A DNA stretch of 37,082 nucleotides from Ignavibacteriota bacterium (GTDB taxonomy: Bacteria > Bacteroidota > Ignavibacteria > Tepidaquicellales > Tepidaquicellaceae). Under the pieces are notes generated by a model that was given only the letters and a program-made list of their open reading frames with translations, made no database searches and was not told the DNA's origin. Below are positions 24,683 through 33,279 of the stretch, piece after piece (within the stretch, counting starts at the first letter, position 1; each line of letters begins with the position of its first letter). The translations under genes and the position numbers were made by a program. The stretch is from NCBI GenBank assembly GCA_026390755.1, contig JAPLFI010000075.1:1-37082 (forward strand). The letters are read 5' to 3'.

Positions 24683-26089
24683 TTAATAATGGCTGGTTGA
24701 ATCCCAGACAACTTTTTTCTGTGATATGGTATTCCTGTAAACGCTCATAGACCTTGCTATTGCAAAAAAGTTGACTACTGTATCAAGCGGCAGGCGGAAC
24801 AAACTGAAAAAGGCGTAATCCAGACCATACCAGTTATATGTAAAAATAAACCGGTGAGAAAGTCTCGAAACCATAAAAAGAAGATTAGCTATCATAAGGT
24901 ACCATAAAACCGAACTGTGTCCGACTAATGAATACATGTTGTAATATCCTAAGGCTTTCAGAACCAATGATACCGTCAAATAAACAAGCAGAATATTGGA
25001 TAGAAAAGCGCCGAAGAAGCTGAAGAATGACTTTCTGTCACGAAAGAGGAAATATTTTGTTGCAAGATTTCCTTTCCATTTATGCGCCGCCCAGTTCTGG
25101 AATACAATTCCCGCAACCCATCTTGAGCGCTGTTTAACGGATGACCAGAATTTGTTCGGAAAAAACTCGGCTGTTGCAATCCGCGAAGATTCGTCATGAT
25201 CGTCGAGTTTAACATTAAAAAACCCGGTTTTAAATCCGAGCTGATAAAACCTGAAACCAAGTTCATAGTCCTCTGTCAGGTTAACATCGTTGAAGAGCCC
25301 TGCTTTTTTTGCTTTAGGTCTCAGCATTATAGGTCCATGTTTTTGATTCAACCTTTTTTCCGAAATTTCCTCATCTTCATGAATTCTGTGAATAATCTCA
25401 TCTTCTGATTCATCAGTTGTCTCTTGCGGTAAAACGTAAGGAGAACTTTTTGGAGCATCCTGCTCTGAAGTACTGTCTTCTGTATCAATTGAAGAAAGTC
25501 CGTCTTTAATCTGATTGATTTGGTCATCAATCATTTCGAGCTTGTCTTTTACAATACTCTCGTCATGAATCTCCGATGTATTTTCAGTCTTTTCCTGATA
25601 AAAGGAATCGAAGAGCTGTTGAGGAAGATTGATTTCATTCTGCAAATCAGTATTTTCAGATTCATCCTTTCCTTTGTTTAGAAGAGCGTTTTCCGGTTCA
25701 GCAGAAAAGTCTCTTTCAGAATCGGATTCTTTTATATTTACGGCGAGATTCTCAAATCTCTGGTCGAATTCATCGAGCGATTTGAGTAATGACTCACTTT
25801 TTCTTTTTACGGCAGATTTGTCGTTATTAAATATAGTTTCGGAGGCAGAGGGAGCATCAAAAACAAGTGACTTTTCCGATTTTTCTTCGGCAATCTCTGA
25901 ATTTCTCATATCACCCGTCGTAATCATGTTTTCTTTTCCGGAAGGATCCTCAATAAGTTCTGTTGAGTCCGCATCCTGTTTGTTATATAATCGCTTAATC
26001 CTGTTCTCAATTTCTCTTATTTTATTTTCAATGTTTCCGGGTTTGCCTTTGTCTGATAAGTCTGCAGAACTATTTTTTATTGTGCTCAT
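24683..26089 (-). CDS. Disordered protein fused to the C-terminal half of a GT2 glycosyltransferase
   Basis: Residues 1-250 are acidic and Ser-rich, probably disordered, with a short helical motif at about 20-38 (IREIENRIKRLY) shared with the next two genes upstream. From about 255 the protein abruptly becomes the second half of a family-2 glycosyltransferase of the NfrB kind: TED at 272-274, QRSRW at 320-324 and three or four membrane helices (about 354-380, 393-410, 425-446). The first half, with the nucleotide-sugar site and DxD, is absent. TED and QxxRW are the acceptor/base motifs, so the remainder cannot be a complete enzyme by itself. It could work with a partner or be a non-catalytic relic. 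GAGGA precedes the ATG. Confidence 0.75.
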   Translation of the reverse strand: MSTIKNSSADLSDKGKPGNIENKIREIENRIKRLYNKQDADSTELIEDPSGKENMITTGDMRNSEIAEEKSEKSLVFDAPSASETIFNNDKSAVKRKSESLLKSLDEFDQRFENLAVNIKESDSERDFSAEPENALLNKGKDESENTDLQNEINLPQQLFDSFYQEKTENTSEIHDESIVKDKLEMIDDQINQIKDGLSSIDTEDSTSEQDAPKSSPYVLPQETTDESEDEIIHRIHEDEEISEKRLNQKHGPIMLRPKAKKAGLFNDVNLTEDYELGFRFYQLGFKTGFFNVKLDDHDESSRIATAEFFPNKFWSSVKQRSRWVAGIVFQNWAAHKWKGNLATKYFLFRDRKSFFSFFGAFLSNILLVYLTVSLVLKALGYYNMYSLVGHSSVLWYLMIANLLFMVSRLSHRFIFTYNWYGLDYAFFSLFRLPLDTVVNFFAIARSMSVYRNTISQKKVVWDSTSHY

Positions 26090-26135
26090 TCTAATTTTTC
26101 CTCTACTATAATAAACTATTAATTAAACCTTGCGG

Positions 26136-27242
26136 CTATTTTAAATTAAATTTAATAATATTCTGATTTGCTTCCTGAAGGGAAGGAAAATCGCTTATAA
26201 AAATTTTGTAAATATTCTCGGTGCCAACTTTTTCCGCAGAAAGCTTTATGTCTTTTCCTTCAAATTGTCCTGACTTCTTAAGACTCTGTAATCTGTATTC
26301 TGCTCCCTGTTCTGTTTTCCATGTTGATTCAAGAATTACGATTTTATCGTCAGCTCCGGCTAAATACAATGCATTATACCTGCTATTGAGATATCCTTTA
26401 TCAGTTTCTGTAACTCCGGAGGGCAGATCTTCTGAACTGCTGATGGAAGTACGTAAAGGGGGATTCTCTTTTTCTTTTGCGTTCAAATCGCTGAGGCTGA
26501 CTTGAAATCTTTCCTGGCTTGTTTTATTCTGACTTCTGAAATCCTTCGGCTCTGTGCTGTTTTTATAGATAAAAAATCCGACCGAACCAAGCACAACGAT
26601 TAAAAAAATTATCGTAAAAATTCTTATATTATTGGGGACGTGTTTTTTAGAGTTAGCAGAGCGATTATTCGTTAATCCCTGAAATGGATCGTCATGATAA
26701 TTTGTAGTGTTAAGATTTTCTAAATCCGCGTATCTTTGATTGTTCAAATTTAAATTTCTGTTTCTTTGATTGTTCAAATTTAAATTTCCGTTTCTTTGAT
26801 TGTTCAAAGCTAAATTTCCGTTTCTTTGATTGTTCATAGCAGAACTCCCATTCATTTGATTATTAAAAGCGGTACTTCCATTTTTTCCGTTATTTCTATT
26901 TGCAGGTTTATTTTGTCCGGACGGAGCGGTAAGTATCTTTTTTGATACTCTGTCTTCTGAATTTTCAAAATTATCAAAGTCTTCAATACTGCATATAACA
27001 TTATTGGAAGGTTTCGAAGGTTTTTGAATATGCTGATTTCTGTTTTCCGCAGAAGTGCTGAGATTTCTGTACTCTTGATTTCTGTTTACGCTCTGTGTAG
27101 CAGATTCTGCTTTTTCCAAAGAATTCATAAGAAGCGGGATTTGTTTTTCGCAAAGAAATTTAATCCTGTCTTCCAGCTCTTTTATCCTGCCGTCTATGAT
27201 TTCCGGTTTGTTTCTGTCTGATACGTATTTTGATGCACTCAT
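26136..27242 (-). CDS. SPOR-domain membrane protein with Asn-rich repeats
   Basis: This 368-residue protein has four parts. A helical motif lies at about 18-35 (IKELEDRIKFLC), also found in both neighbours. A long polar linker contains about five tandem 10-residue units of the type NNQRNGNLNL (about 120-175). There is one membrane helix at 205-226. The C-terminal domain (about 298-366) fits a SPOR fold, with KIVILESTW, EYRLQSLKKSG and YKIFISDFPSLQEA marking the two sequence halves. SPOR domains bind peptidoglycan denuded of stem peptides, often at division sites. The topology would be cytoplasmic N-terminus and periplasmic SPOR. AAAGGA precedes the ATG. Confidence 0.82.
   Translation of the reverse strand: MSASKYVSDRNKPEIIDGRIKELEDRIKFLCEKQIPLLMNSLEKAESATQSVNRNQEYRNLSTSAENRNQHIQKPSKPSNNVICSIEDFDNFENSEDRVSKKILTAPSGQNKPANRNNGKNGSTAFNNQMNGSSAMNNQRNGNLALNNQRNGNLNLNNQRNRNLNLNNQRYADLENLNTTNYHDDPFQGLTNNRSANSKKHVPNNIRIFTIIFLIVVLGSVGFFIYKNSTEPKDFRSQNKTSQERFQVSLSDLNAKEKENPPLRTSISSSEDLPSGVTETDKGYLNSRYNALYLAGADDKIVILESTWKTEQGAEYRLQSLKKSGQFEGKDIKLSAEKVGTENIYKIFISDFPSLQEANQNIIKFNLK
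26731..26880 (-). repeat. Five 30-bp tandem repeats inside the SPOR gene
   Basis: Five units of exactly 30 bp run from 26731 to 26880, each starting with a form of TTTCTTTGATTGTTCAAA on the plus strand. The units at 26731, 26761 and 26791 are nearly identical, the one at 26821 is weaker and the one at 26851 is clearly degenerate. They encode the 10-residue Asn-rich units in the linker of the SPOR protein, so expansion or loss of a unit keeps the frame. Confidence 0.92.
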
Positions 27243-27279
27243 TTTTTTAATCCTTTATAATAAATTGCTTTTTTTTGTG

Positions 27280-27495
27280 CTAACCCTTAAGGACAAGAAA
27301 TTGACGAATATCGCTCATCGAGTTAGCTTGTTTTATGTTACCAGCGTGTGATACAGAGTTTCCGTTAGTTGAAGCATTGACAAAGTGAGGAATTCTCATT
27401 TCATAGAGAAAGGTTAATCTATCCTCAATATTCTTTATTGTTTCGTAGATATTTTTACTTTTGTCAATTCCGTATGTTTTATTAGCTGTTATCAT
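27280..27495 (-). CDS. Small protein with the shared N-terminal helical motif
   Basis: This is a 71-residue frame that I do not recognise. Residues 15-36 (core IKNIEDRLTFLY, then EMRIPHF) match the N-terminal motif of the SPOR protein (IKELEDRIKFLC, then EKQIPLL) at the same distance from the start, and less closely that of the glycosyltransferase fusion. The remainder is polar and without clear structure. It lies 37 bp upstream of the SPOR gene on the same strand and is first in the group. The conserved motif argues that it is a real gene, possibly a shortened paralogue. Confidence 0.6.
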   Translation of the reverse strand: MITANKTYGIDKSKNIYETIKNIEDRLTFLYEMRIPHFVNASTNGNSVSHAGNIKQANSMSDIRQFLVLKG

Positions 27496-27892
27496 TTTTT
27501 TGTTGTTTAATTTTATCTTTTATATTACAATTCCCGTGCCAGAAAAAAAGTTAGAATTTGTTCGAAAATGGGGTTTTTTGAAACAGCGGAGGCAATTAAC
27601 GCCTAAAAAAAGAAGTTGCAATACTATGTATTTTCTTGTAATTCCATAGAAATAAAAACTTTTCAAACGAATATACTTTAATACACAACACTGTTTAAAA
27701 ATTGCCCTTCCAGCATCTTTTAGCCGTAATCCATATTTGGATATGTAATATGTAAAGAGCAAATATTCTAATTACATTAATTATCCATATTATTTATCAA
27801 TTAAATGCAGTATTTTGTCTTTTTATTAGTTATTTTATCAAATAATAGCGCCACTTAATACTTTCGTAAATAAACAATAATTACTATTTGAC
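27496..27892. other. Divergent intergenic region without a recognisable gene
   Basis: These 397 bases separate the minus-strand motif-family genes from mmsA. The region is AT-rich. Short open frames on both strands have no homology-like pattern or ribosome site, so I do not call them. One small inverted repeat, ATCCA-TATT-TGGAT, is at 27729-27742. Promoters for both directions must lie here but I cannot place them. Confidence 0.5.
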
Positions 27893-29356
27893 ATGGATAA
27901 ATTGATTTACAAAACAGCAAAAAACTACATAAACGGGAAGTTTAGAGATATTGAGAATAAAACACTTGATGTGATATCTCCTCTCGACGGGAAGCTAATT
28001 TCAAAAGTCCCGCTTTCTTCAAAATCTGAACTTGATACAGCGGTTGCCGCAGCTAAAGCTGTTTTTCCTTCGTGGTCGGCTATACCGATTAAAGAAAGGG
28101 CACAGGTTTTTTTCAGGTATAAGACCATATTGGAGAAGAACCTCGATAATCTCGCATATATTACACACATAGAAAACGGAAAAACGCTTAGTGAAGCAAA
28201 AGCAGAAGTAGAGAAAAGCATAGAGCTTACCGAGTTTGCATGTTCAATGCCGCAGTTAATCACCGGTGAAATTCTTGAGGTAAGCAACGGAGTTGAGTGC
28301 AGGATAGATTATGCTCCTGTCGGTGTTGTGGCTTCAATAGCGCCGTTTAATTTCCCGCACATGGTCCCACACTGGACAATCCCGAATGCTTTGGTGCTCG
28401 GAAACTGTATGATATTGAAACCATCCGAAAAAGTACCTGTAACTGCAAGCCATATTGCCGAAATGCTGAAAGAGGCAGGATTACCGGACGGAGTATTCAA
28501 TGTTATTAACGGTGATAAAGTGATTGTTGATGCGATATGCGATCACCCGGATATATCAGCAGTTTCATTCGTCGGTTCGACTAAGGTTGCCAAACTTGTT
28601 TACATACGGGCAACGTCAAATCTTAAAAGATGCACTGCACTGGGAGGCGCTAAAAATCATTTAATAGTAATGCCTGATGCAAATACTGATATGGCCGCCA
28701 CAAATATCGCGGCTTCAATGTCAGGTTGTGCGGGACAGAGATGCATGGCCGCCTCGGCGATGGTCGGTGTTGGTCCTGTTGACCACATAATCGAAAAGCT
28801 CTGCGAGGAAGCAAGAAAAATCATTCCCGGAAAGAATCTTGGTGCGATAATTACAAAAGAATCAAAAGAAAGAATTGAGAGATACATAACTGAAGCTGAA
28901 AAGCAGGGCGCAAAAATACTTATTGACGGTAGAAATGCCGTTGTGCAGGGCAAAGAGGGCGGATTTTATGTGGGACCTACTATAATAGATAACGTGACTC
29001 CCGATATGGCTATTGCGAAAGAAGAGGTCTTTGGTCCGGTTCTGGCGATAATCAGGACAAATACATTAGACGAAGCAATGGAAATTGAAAATAGTTCAAA
29101 CTACGGTAATGCGGCTTCGGTATTCACACAAAACGGAAGTTATGCAAAACTCGTTATGGAGAAAGCATCGGCGGGAATGATAGGAGTGAATATCGGTGTC
29201 CCCGTGCCGAGAGAGCCGTTTTCTTTCGGCGGATGGAATGAATCGAAATTCGGGACCAATGATATAACAGGGGCAAGTTCCATCGGACTATGGACACAGC
29301 CAAAGAAGACCAGCATAAAATGGAATCCGGAAGCGCAAAAAAACTGGATGAGCTGA
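27893..29356 (+). CDS. mmsA: Methylmalonate-semialdehyde dehydrogenase (CoA-acylating)
   Basis: This 487-residue aldehyde dehydrogenase has the nucleotide-binding FVGSTKVA (226-233), the catalytic cysteine C284 in GCAGQRCMA, and GGAKNH (251-256) where most aldehyde dehydrogenases have a catalytic Glu in ELGG. That change and the GQRCMA context are marks of the CoA-dependent MmsA/IolA group. It converts malonate semialdehyde or methylmalonate semialdehyde with CoA and NAD to acetyl-CoA or propionyl-CoA plus CO2. It heads the pyrimidine degradation genes and would finish both the uracil and thymine branches. It starts with ATG at 27893 after a 397-bp divergent gap. Confidence 0.94.
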   Translation: MDKLIYKTAKNYINGKFRDIENKTLDVISPLDGKLISKVPLSSKSELDTAVAAAKAVFPSWSAIPIKERAQVFFRYKTILEKNLDNLAYITHIENGKTLSEAKAEVEKSIELTEFACSMPQLITGEILEVSNGVECRIDYAPVGVVASIAPFNFPHMVPHWTIPNALVLGNCMILKPSEKVPVTASHIAEMLKEAGLPDGVFNVINGDKVIVDAICDHPDISAVSFVGSTKVAKLVYIRATSNLKRCTALGGAKNHLIVMPDANTDMAATNIAASMSGCAGQRCMAASAMVGVGPVDHIIEKLCEEARKIIPGKNLGAIITKESKERIERYITEAEKQGAKILIDGRNAVVQGKEGGFYVGPTIIDNVTPDMAIAKEEVFGPVLAIIRTNTLDEAMEIENSSNYGNAASVFTQNGSYAKLVMEKASAGMIGVNIGVPVPREPFSFGGWNESKFGTNDITGASSIGLWTQPKKTSIKWNPEAQKNWMS

Positions 29357-29380
29357 AAGAACACTTAACAGATAACATTT

Positions 29381-29440
29381 AACACTTAACACTTAACACT
29401 TAACACTTAACACTTAACACTTAACACTTAACACTTAACA
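29381..29440. repeat. Heptamer array (AACACTT)x8 plus AACA
   Basis: There are eight perfect copies of AACACTT and a final AACA, 60 bases in all, between mmsA and the aminotransferase gene; degenerate units extend left to about 29361. It is followed at once by GGAG, so the array ends at the ribosome-binding site. An identical 60-base array lies at 35051-35110. Confidence 0.97.
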
Positions 29441-29451
29441 GGAGTATAATT

Positions 29452-30786
29452 ATGGATAAGAAAGAAATTCTTCATAACAACCAGACATACACATTTACTT
29501 CATGGTCACAGCAAAAAGGACTGAATCCGATATGCATAAAAACCGCAAAAGGAATTTTTCTTTATGATTATGACGGCAGAAGATACTTTGATTTTTCTTC
29601 TCAGCTCGTTTGTGTTAATATCGGGCACGGGCATACTAAGGTTACCGAGGCAGTGGCGAAGCAAATGAGCGAAGTAAGCTACGTATATCCTGGTATGGTT
29701 ACATCTATTCGGGGTGAACTTGGTAAGAAACTCGCAGAAGTGGCACCGGGAACACTGAATAAAACATTTTTCACACTCGGCGGCGCGGAAGCCGTTGAAA
29801 ACGCCATTAAGCTTGCGAGAGTTTATACTGCCCGGCATAAAATTATTACTTTTTATCAATCATATCACGGCGCAACGTATGCTTCTGCATCGGCAGGAGG
29901 TGACCCAAGAAGGCATGCAGTTGATTCACAGCAGGCACCGAACTTTGTACACGTTGAAAACCCTTATTTCTACAGATGTCCATGGAACAGCAAAACAGAG
30001 GAAGAGTGTTCGGAAAACGCCGCCGCTCATATAGAGCGCGTGGTACAGTATGAAGGACCCGCCAGTATTGCGGCAATTATGATGGAAGGTGAATCGGGTT
30101 CTTCCGGATGCATCAAATATCCGGCAGGGTACTGGAAAAAAATTAAAGCAATAGCAGAGAAATACGGAATACTGACGATTGATGATGAAGTTATGAGCGG
30201 ATTCGGCAGAACAGGTAAATGGTTCGCAATCGAGCATCACGGAGTGGAACCCGATATAATGGTAATGGCAAAAGGGCTTACATCGGCGTATATACCGCTG
30301 GGCGGAATTATGGTAAGAGATGAAATCGCGAAAGCGTTTGATGAGAAGCCATTACCGCTCGGATTAACATACTCTGCGCACGCAGTAGCCTGTGCGGCGG
30401 CAAATGCAGTGATGAATATATATAAAGAAGAGAACCTGATTGAGAATGCGGCGCAGATGGGAAAATATATCGAAGAAAAAGTCGAAGAAATGAAACTCAT
30501 ACATCCGAGCATCGGAGATTTCAGGAATACGGGATTGCTGGGCTGTATTGAACTCGTAAAGAACCGCGAAACAAAAGAGCCGATGGCGAGATGGAATGCG
30601 CCGCCTGCGGAGATGGGAATTATGAATAAAGTTATGGCAAAGATTGCCGAACTCGGGATGTTTACGATGGGCAGATGGAATATGATTTTTGTCGCTCCAC
30701 CGCTTTGTATAACAAGGGAACAGATTGACGAGGGATTGGAGATAATATCAAAAGCAATTTCCATTGCCGACGAATACGTTAACTAA
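29452..30786 (+). CDS. Class III aminotransferase, probably for beta-alanine
   Basis: This 444-residue PLP enzyme of fold type I has the phosphate-binding GGAEA (110-114), D244/D245 in IDDEVMSGFGRTG contacting the pyridine nitrogen, and the Schiff-base lysine K274 in MAKGLTSAYIPLGG. The class III family includes omega-amino acid:pyruvate and 4-aminobutyrate aminotransferases. Between dihydropyrimidinase/ureidopropionase and MmsA the fitting reaction is beta-alanine (or 3-aminoisobutyrate) to malonate (or methylmalonate) semialdehyde. The amino acceptor, pyruvate or 2-oxoglutarate, cannot be read from sequence. AGGAG stands 8 bp before the ATG, directly after the heptamer array. Confidence 0.92.
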   Translation: MDKKEILHNNQTYTFTSWSQQKGLNPICIKTAKGIFLYDYDGRRYFDFSSQLVCVNIGHGHTKVTEAVAKQMSEVSYVYPGMVTSIRGELGKKLAEVAPGTLNKTFFTLGGAEAVENAIKLARVYTARHKIITFYQSYHGATYASASAGGDPRRHAVDSQQAPNFVHVENPYFYRCPWNSKTEEECSENAAAHIERVVQYEGPASIAAIMMEGESGSSGCIKYPAGYWKKIKAIAEKYGILTIDDEVMSGFGRTGKWFAIEHHGVEPDIMVMAKGLTSAYIPLGGIMVRDEIAKAFDEKPLPLGLTYSAHAVACAAANAVMNIYKEENLIENAAQMGKYIEEKVEEMKLIHPSIGDFRNTGLLGCIELVKNRETKEPMARWNAPPAEMGIMNKVMAKIAELGMFTMGRWNMIFVAPPLCITREQIDEGLEIISKAISIADEYVN

Positions 30787-30819
30787 AAAAAGTACGGTTC
30801 GAATAGCTTAATTTTAATC

Positions 30820-30833
30820 AACAACTAACAACT
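30820..30833. repeat. Two-unit AACAACT heptamer
   Basis: AACAACT occurs twice in tandem in the 52-bp gap before the dihydropyrimidinase ATG. It is a short member of the heptamer family seen in the other gaps of this operon and occupies the same place relative to the next start. Confidence 0.55.
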
Positions 30834-30838
30834 AAAAT

Positions 30839-32218
30839 ATGTCTGTTTTAATAAAAAACGGAAGAATTATAACGGCGTCGGAAGATTATACAGCCGATAT
30901 TTACACGGAAGGTGAAAAAATTGTCCTTATCGGAAAAAACCTGAACGTAAAAGCGGATGAAGTGATTGACGCAACGGGAAAACTTGTTATGCCGGGCGGG
31001 ATTGACCCTCATGTTCACCTTGATATGCCTTTCATGGGGACTTTTTCTTCGGATAATTATGAAACTGGAACGCTTGCGGCGCTTCACGGCGGAACCACTA
31101 CCGTAATTGATTTCATATTGCAGACGCAGGGCAAATCTCTGTTATCTGCCTACGAAACGTGGAAAAGCAGAGCGGACGGAAACGCTTACGGCGATTATGC
31201 GTTTCATATTGCCGTTACGGATTTCAACGACGAGGTAAAAAAAGAAATCGGGTATTTTATTGACGAACTCGGTATAACGTCATTCAAAACTTTCATGGCT
31301 TATAAAGGCGCGCTGATGATTGATGACAGGCAGATGACGGGTCTGATGGAAGAAGTCCGCGACCGCGGAGGCATTGTAACCGTTCATGCTACAAACGGAG
31401 ACATGATTGATTATCTTGTGGCGAAGAATAAATCGGAAGGAAGACTTGCACCGCTGTATCATTATCTGTCACAACCGGAAATAACTGAATCGGAAGCTTC
31501 GGGCAGGTTTGCCGATATGGCATACAATACAGGTGTGCCGGCATATATTGTTCATATATCCTGCGAAGGAGCATTGAGCGCCGTAAGAAGAGCGCAGGCG
31601 AGGAATCAGATTGTTTACGCTGAAACATGCATACAATATCTTATACTCGATGCTTCCCTGTATGAACAGAATTTCGAAGGTGCAAAATGGGTGATGAGTC
31701 CGCCGCTCAGAGAGAAAAAAGACCAGGCGGCACTATGGAGCGGCATCAACCAGGGTTCGGTGCAGGTTGTAGCGACCGACCATTGTCCGTTTAACTGGAC
31801 TCAAAAGCTTTCTGGTAAGGATGATTTCACGAAAATTCCGAACGGACATCCCGCGATTGAAAACAGAATGGAACTGCTTTTCAGTGAAGGTGTGAATAAA
31901 GGAAAGATTTCTCTTAATAAATATGTTGAAATCACTTCTGCGAATTCTGCGAAAATATTCGGAATGTATCCGTTCAAAGGAACTATCGGAATCGGTTCCG
32001 ATGCCGATATAATAATCTTTGACCCCGAGGAAGAGCATGAACTTTCGGTGAAAAATCATCACATGAACGTGGATTACTCGGGGTATGAAGGCTGGAAGGT
32101 TAAAGGAAAATGCAAACAGACGATTTTACGCGGAGCGCTTGCAATTGATAACGGAAAAGTGAAGATTAAAAAAGGATACGGAAAATACATAAAACGCAAT
32201 AAAACAAATAAAATTTAA
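30839..32218 (+). CDS. hydA: Dihydropyrimidinase (D-hydantoinase)
   Basis: This 459-residue amidohydrolase opens the ring of dihydrouracil or dihydrothymine to the N-carbamoyl beta-amino acid. The binuclear metal site is complete: H58 and H60 (DPHVHLD), the carboxylated lysine K150 (SFKTFMAYKG), H183 (TVHATN), H239 (YIVHIS) and D314 (VATDHCPF). Length is normal for the family. Allantoinase and phenylhydantoinase are relatives, but preT, preA and a beta-ureidopropionase in the same operon favour pyrimidine degradation. Its stop codon overlaps an AACACTT unit at 32217-32223. Confidence 0.95.
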   Translation: MSVLIKNGRIITASEDYTADIYTEGEKIVLIGKNLNVKADEVIDATGKLVMPGGIDPHVHLDMPFMGTFSSDNYETGTLAALHGGTTTVIDFILQTQGKSLLSAYETWKSRADGNAYGDYAFHIAVTDFNDEVKKEIGYFIDELGITSFKTFMAYKGALMIDDRQMTGLMEEVRDRGGIVTVHATNGDMIDYLVAKNKSEGRLAPLYHYLSQPEITESEASGRFADMAYNTGVPAYIVHISCEGALSAVRRAQARNQIVYAETCIQYLILDASLYEQNFEGAKWVMSPPLREKKDQAALWSGINQGSVQVVATDHCPFNWTQKLSGKDDFTKIPNGHPAIENRMELLFSEGVNKGKISLNKYVEITSANSAKIFGMYPFKGTIGIGSDADIIIFDPEEEHELSVKNHHMNVDYSGYEGWKVKGKCKQTILRGALAIDNGKVKIKKGYGKYIKRNKTNKI

Positions 32219-32266
32219 CACTTAACACCCGAAAAAGTTCTACTACGGAGGAAACTCCTGACGGTC

Positions 32267-32322
32267 ACTAAATACTAAATACTAAATACTAAATACTAAA
32301 CACTAAATACTAAACACTAAAT
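32267..32322. repeat. Heptamer array (ACTAAAT/C)x8
   Basis: There are eight tandem 7-bp units between hydA and the ureidopropionase gene, six ACTAAAT and two ACTAAAC, ending 6 bp before the next ATG. The reverse complement of the unit is, by rotation, TTAGTAT, the unit of the array at 33196-33269, so the ureidopropionase gene lies between two oppositely oriented arrays. A small GGAG-GAAA-CTCC hairpin stands at 32247-32258. Confidence 0.95.
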
Positions 32323-32328
32323 AACTAT

Positions 32329-33195
32329 ATGCCAAAAAAAATAAAATCAGGATTAATACAGATGTCCCTTCCCAAAACAGAAGGCGAAGGCACAATAGAA
32401 GAAATTAAGACAGCAATGCTTTTAAAGCATCTTCCTTATATAGAAGACGCCGGGAAAAAAGGAGTTCAGATACTCTGCCTGCAGGAAATATTCAACACTC
32501 CTTATTTCTGTCCCGGACAGGATAAAGCCTGGTATGCGTCAGCTGAATCAATACCGGGAAAGACTGTGGAGCGAATGCAGGAATACGCAAAAAAATATTC
32601 AATGGTGATAATTGTCCCGATTTTCGAAAAAGAACAGGCGGGAGTATTATATAATACAGCGGCAATTATTGATGCCGACGGAACCTTGCTGGGAAAATAC
32701 AGAAAAAACCATATACCGCATACATCGGGATTCTGGGAGAAATTCTTTTTCCGTCCCGGTAATCTCGGTTATCCCGTATTCCAAACGCAGTACTGCAAGG
32801 TCGGAGTTTACATCTGTTACGACAGGCACTTCCCCGAAGGGGCAAGGATACTCGGTCTTAACGGAGCAGAAATAGTTTATAATCCATCGGCAACGGTAGC
32901 GGGGCTTTCTCAGTATTTATGGAAGCTTGAACAGCCCGCTCACGCAGTCGCGAACGGATATTTCATGGGATGCATAAACAGGGTAGGCGAAGAGAAGCCC
33001 TGGAACATTGGAAATTTCTACGGCTCGTCTTATTTTGTTGACCCGAAGGGGCAGATATTCGCTCAGGCATCAGAGGATAAAGACGAACTGCTTATTGCCG
33101 AATTTGATTTGGATATGATTGAAGAAGTAAGGTCAACCTGGCAGTTTTACCGCGACAGAAGACCGGAAACTTACGGAAAGATGATAGAGCTGTAA
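32329..33195 (+). CDS. Nitrilase-family beta-ureidopropionase
   Basis: This 288-residue C-N hydrolase has the catalytic triad E53 (LQEIF), K126 (KYRKNHIP) and C163 (YICYDRHFPE). It would hydrolyse N-carbamoyl-beta-alanine (or the methyl homologue) to beta-alanine, CO2 and ammonia. N-carbamoylputrescine amidase is closely related and cannot be excluded on motifs, but the position after dihydropyrimidinase and with preT/preA supports ureidopropionase. Length is normal for the bacterial form. Confidence 0.92.
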   Translation: MPKKIKSGLIQMSLPKTEGEGTIEEIKTAMLLKHLPYIEDAGKKGVQILCLQEIFNTPYFCPGQDKAWYASAESIPGKTVERMQEYAKKYSMVIIVPIFEKEQAGVLYNTAAIIDADGTLLGKYRKNHIPHTSGFWEKFFFRPGNLGYPVFQTQYCKVGVYICYDRHFPEGARILGLNGAEIVYNPSATVAGLSQYLWKLEQPAHAVANGYFMGCINRVGEEKPWNIGNFYGSSYFVDPKGQIFAQASEDKDELLIAEFDLDMIEEVRSTWQFYRDRRPETYGKMIEL

Positions 33196-33269
33196 TTAGT
33201 ATTTGGTATTTAGTATTTAGTATTTGGTATTTGGTATTTGGTATTTAGTATTTGGTATTTGGTATTTGG
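33196..33269. repeat. Heptamer array (TTAGTAT/TTGGTAT)x10
   Basis: There are ten tandem 7-bp units plus TTGG, mixing TTAGTAT and TTGGTAT, beginning directly after the stop of the ureidopropionase gene and ending 10 bp before the ATG of the four-helix-bundle gene. It is the reverse-complement type of the array at 32267-32322. Confidence 0.95.
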
Positions 33270-33279
33270 ATAAAATAGT

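Noticed and set aside
25629-26111. 160-codon plus-strand Ser/Phe-rich frame
   Set aside because: It is the complement of the Glu/Ser/Lys-rich disordered region of the glycosyltransferase fusion; its composition is explained by that.
26731-26880. 30-bp repeats considered as CRISPR
   Set aside because: The repeats are contiguous without spacers, keep the reading frame of the SPOR protein and decay toward one end.
27461-27762. Short open frames on both strands (27461-27649 plus, 27520-27762 minus)
   Set aside because: They have no start context, homology-like pattern or conserved motif, and they lie in an AT-rich divergent promoter region.
30237-30764. 175-codon minus-strand frame inside the aminotransferase gene
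   Set aside because: The plus strand holds complete PLP-enzyme motifs; the minus frame has only low-information hydrophobic sequence.
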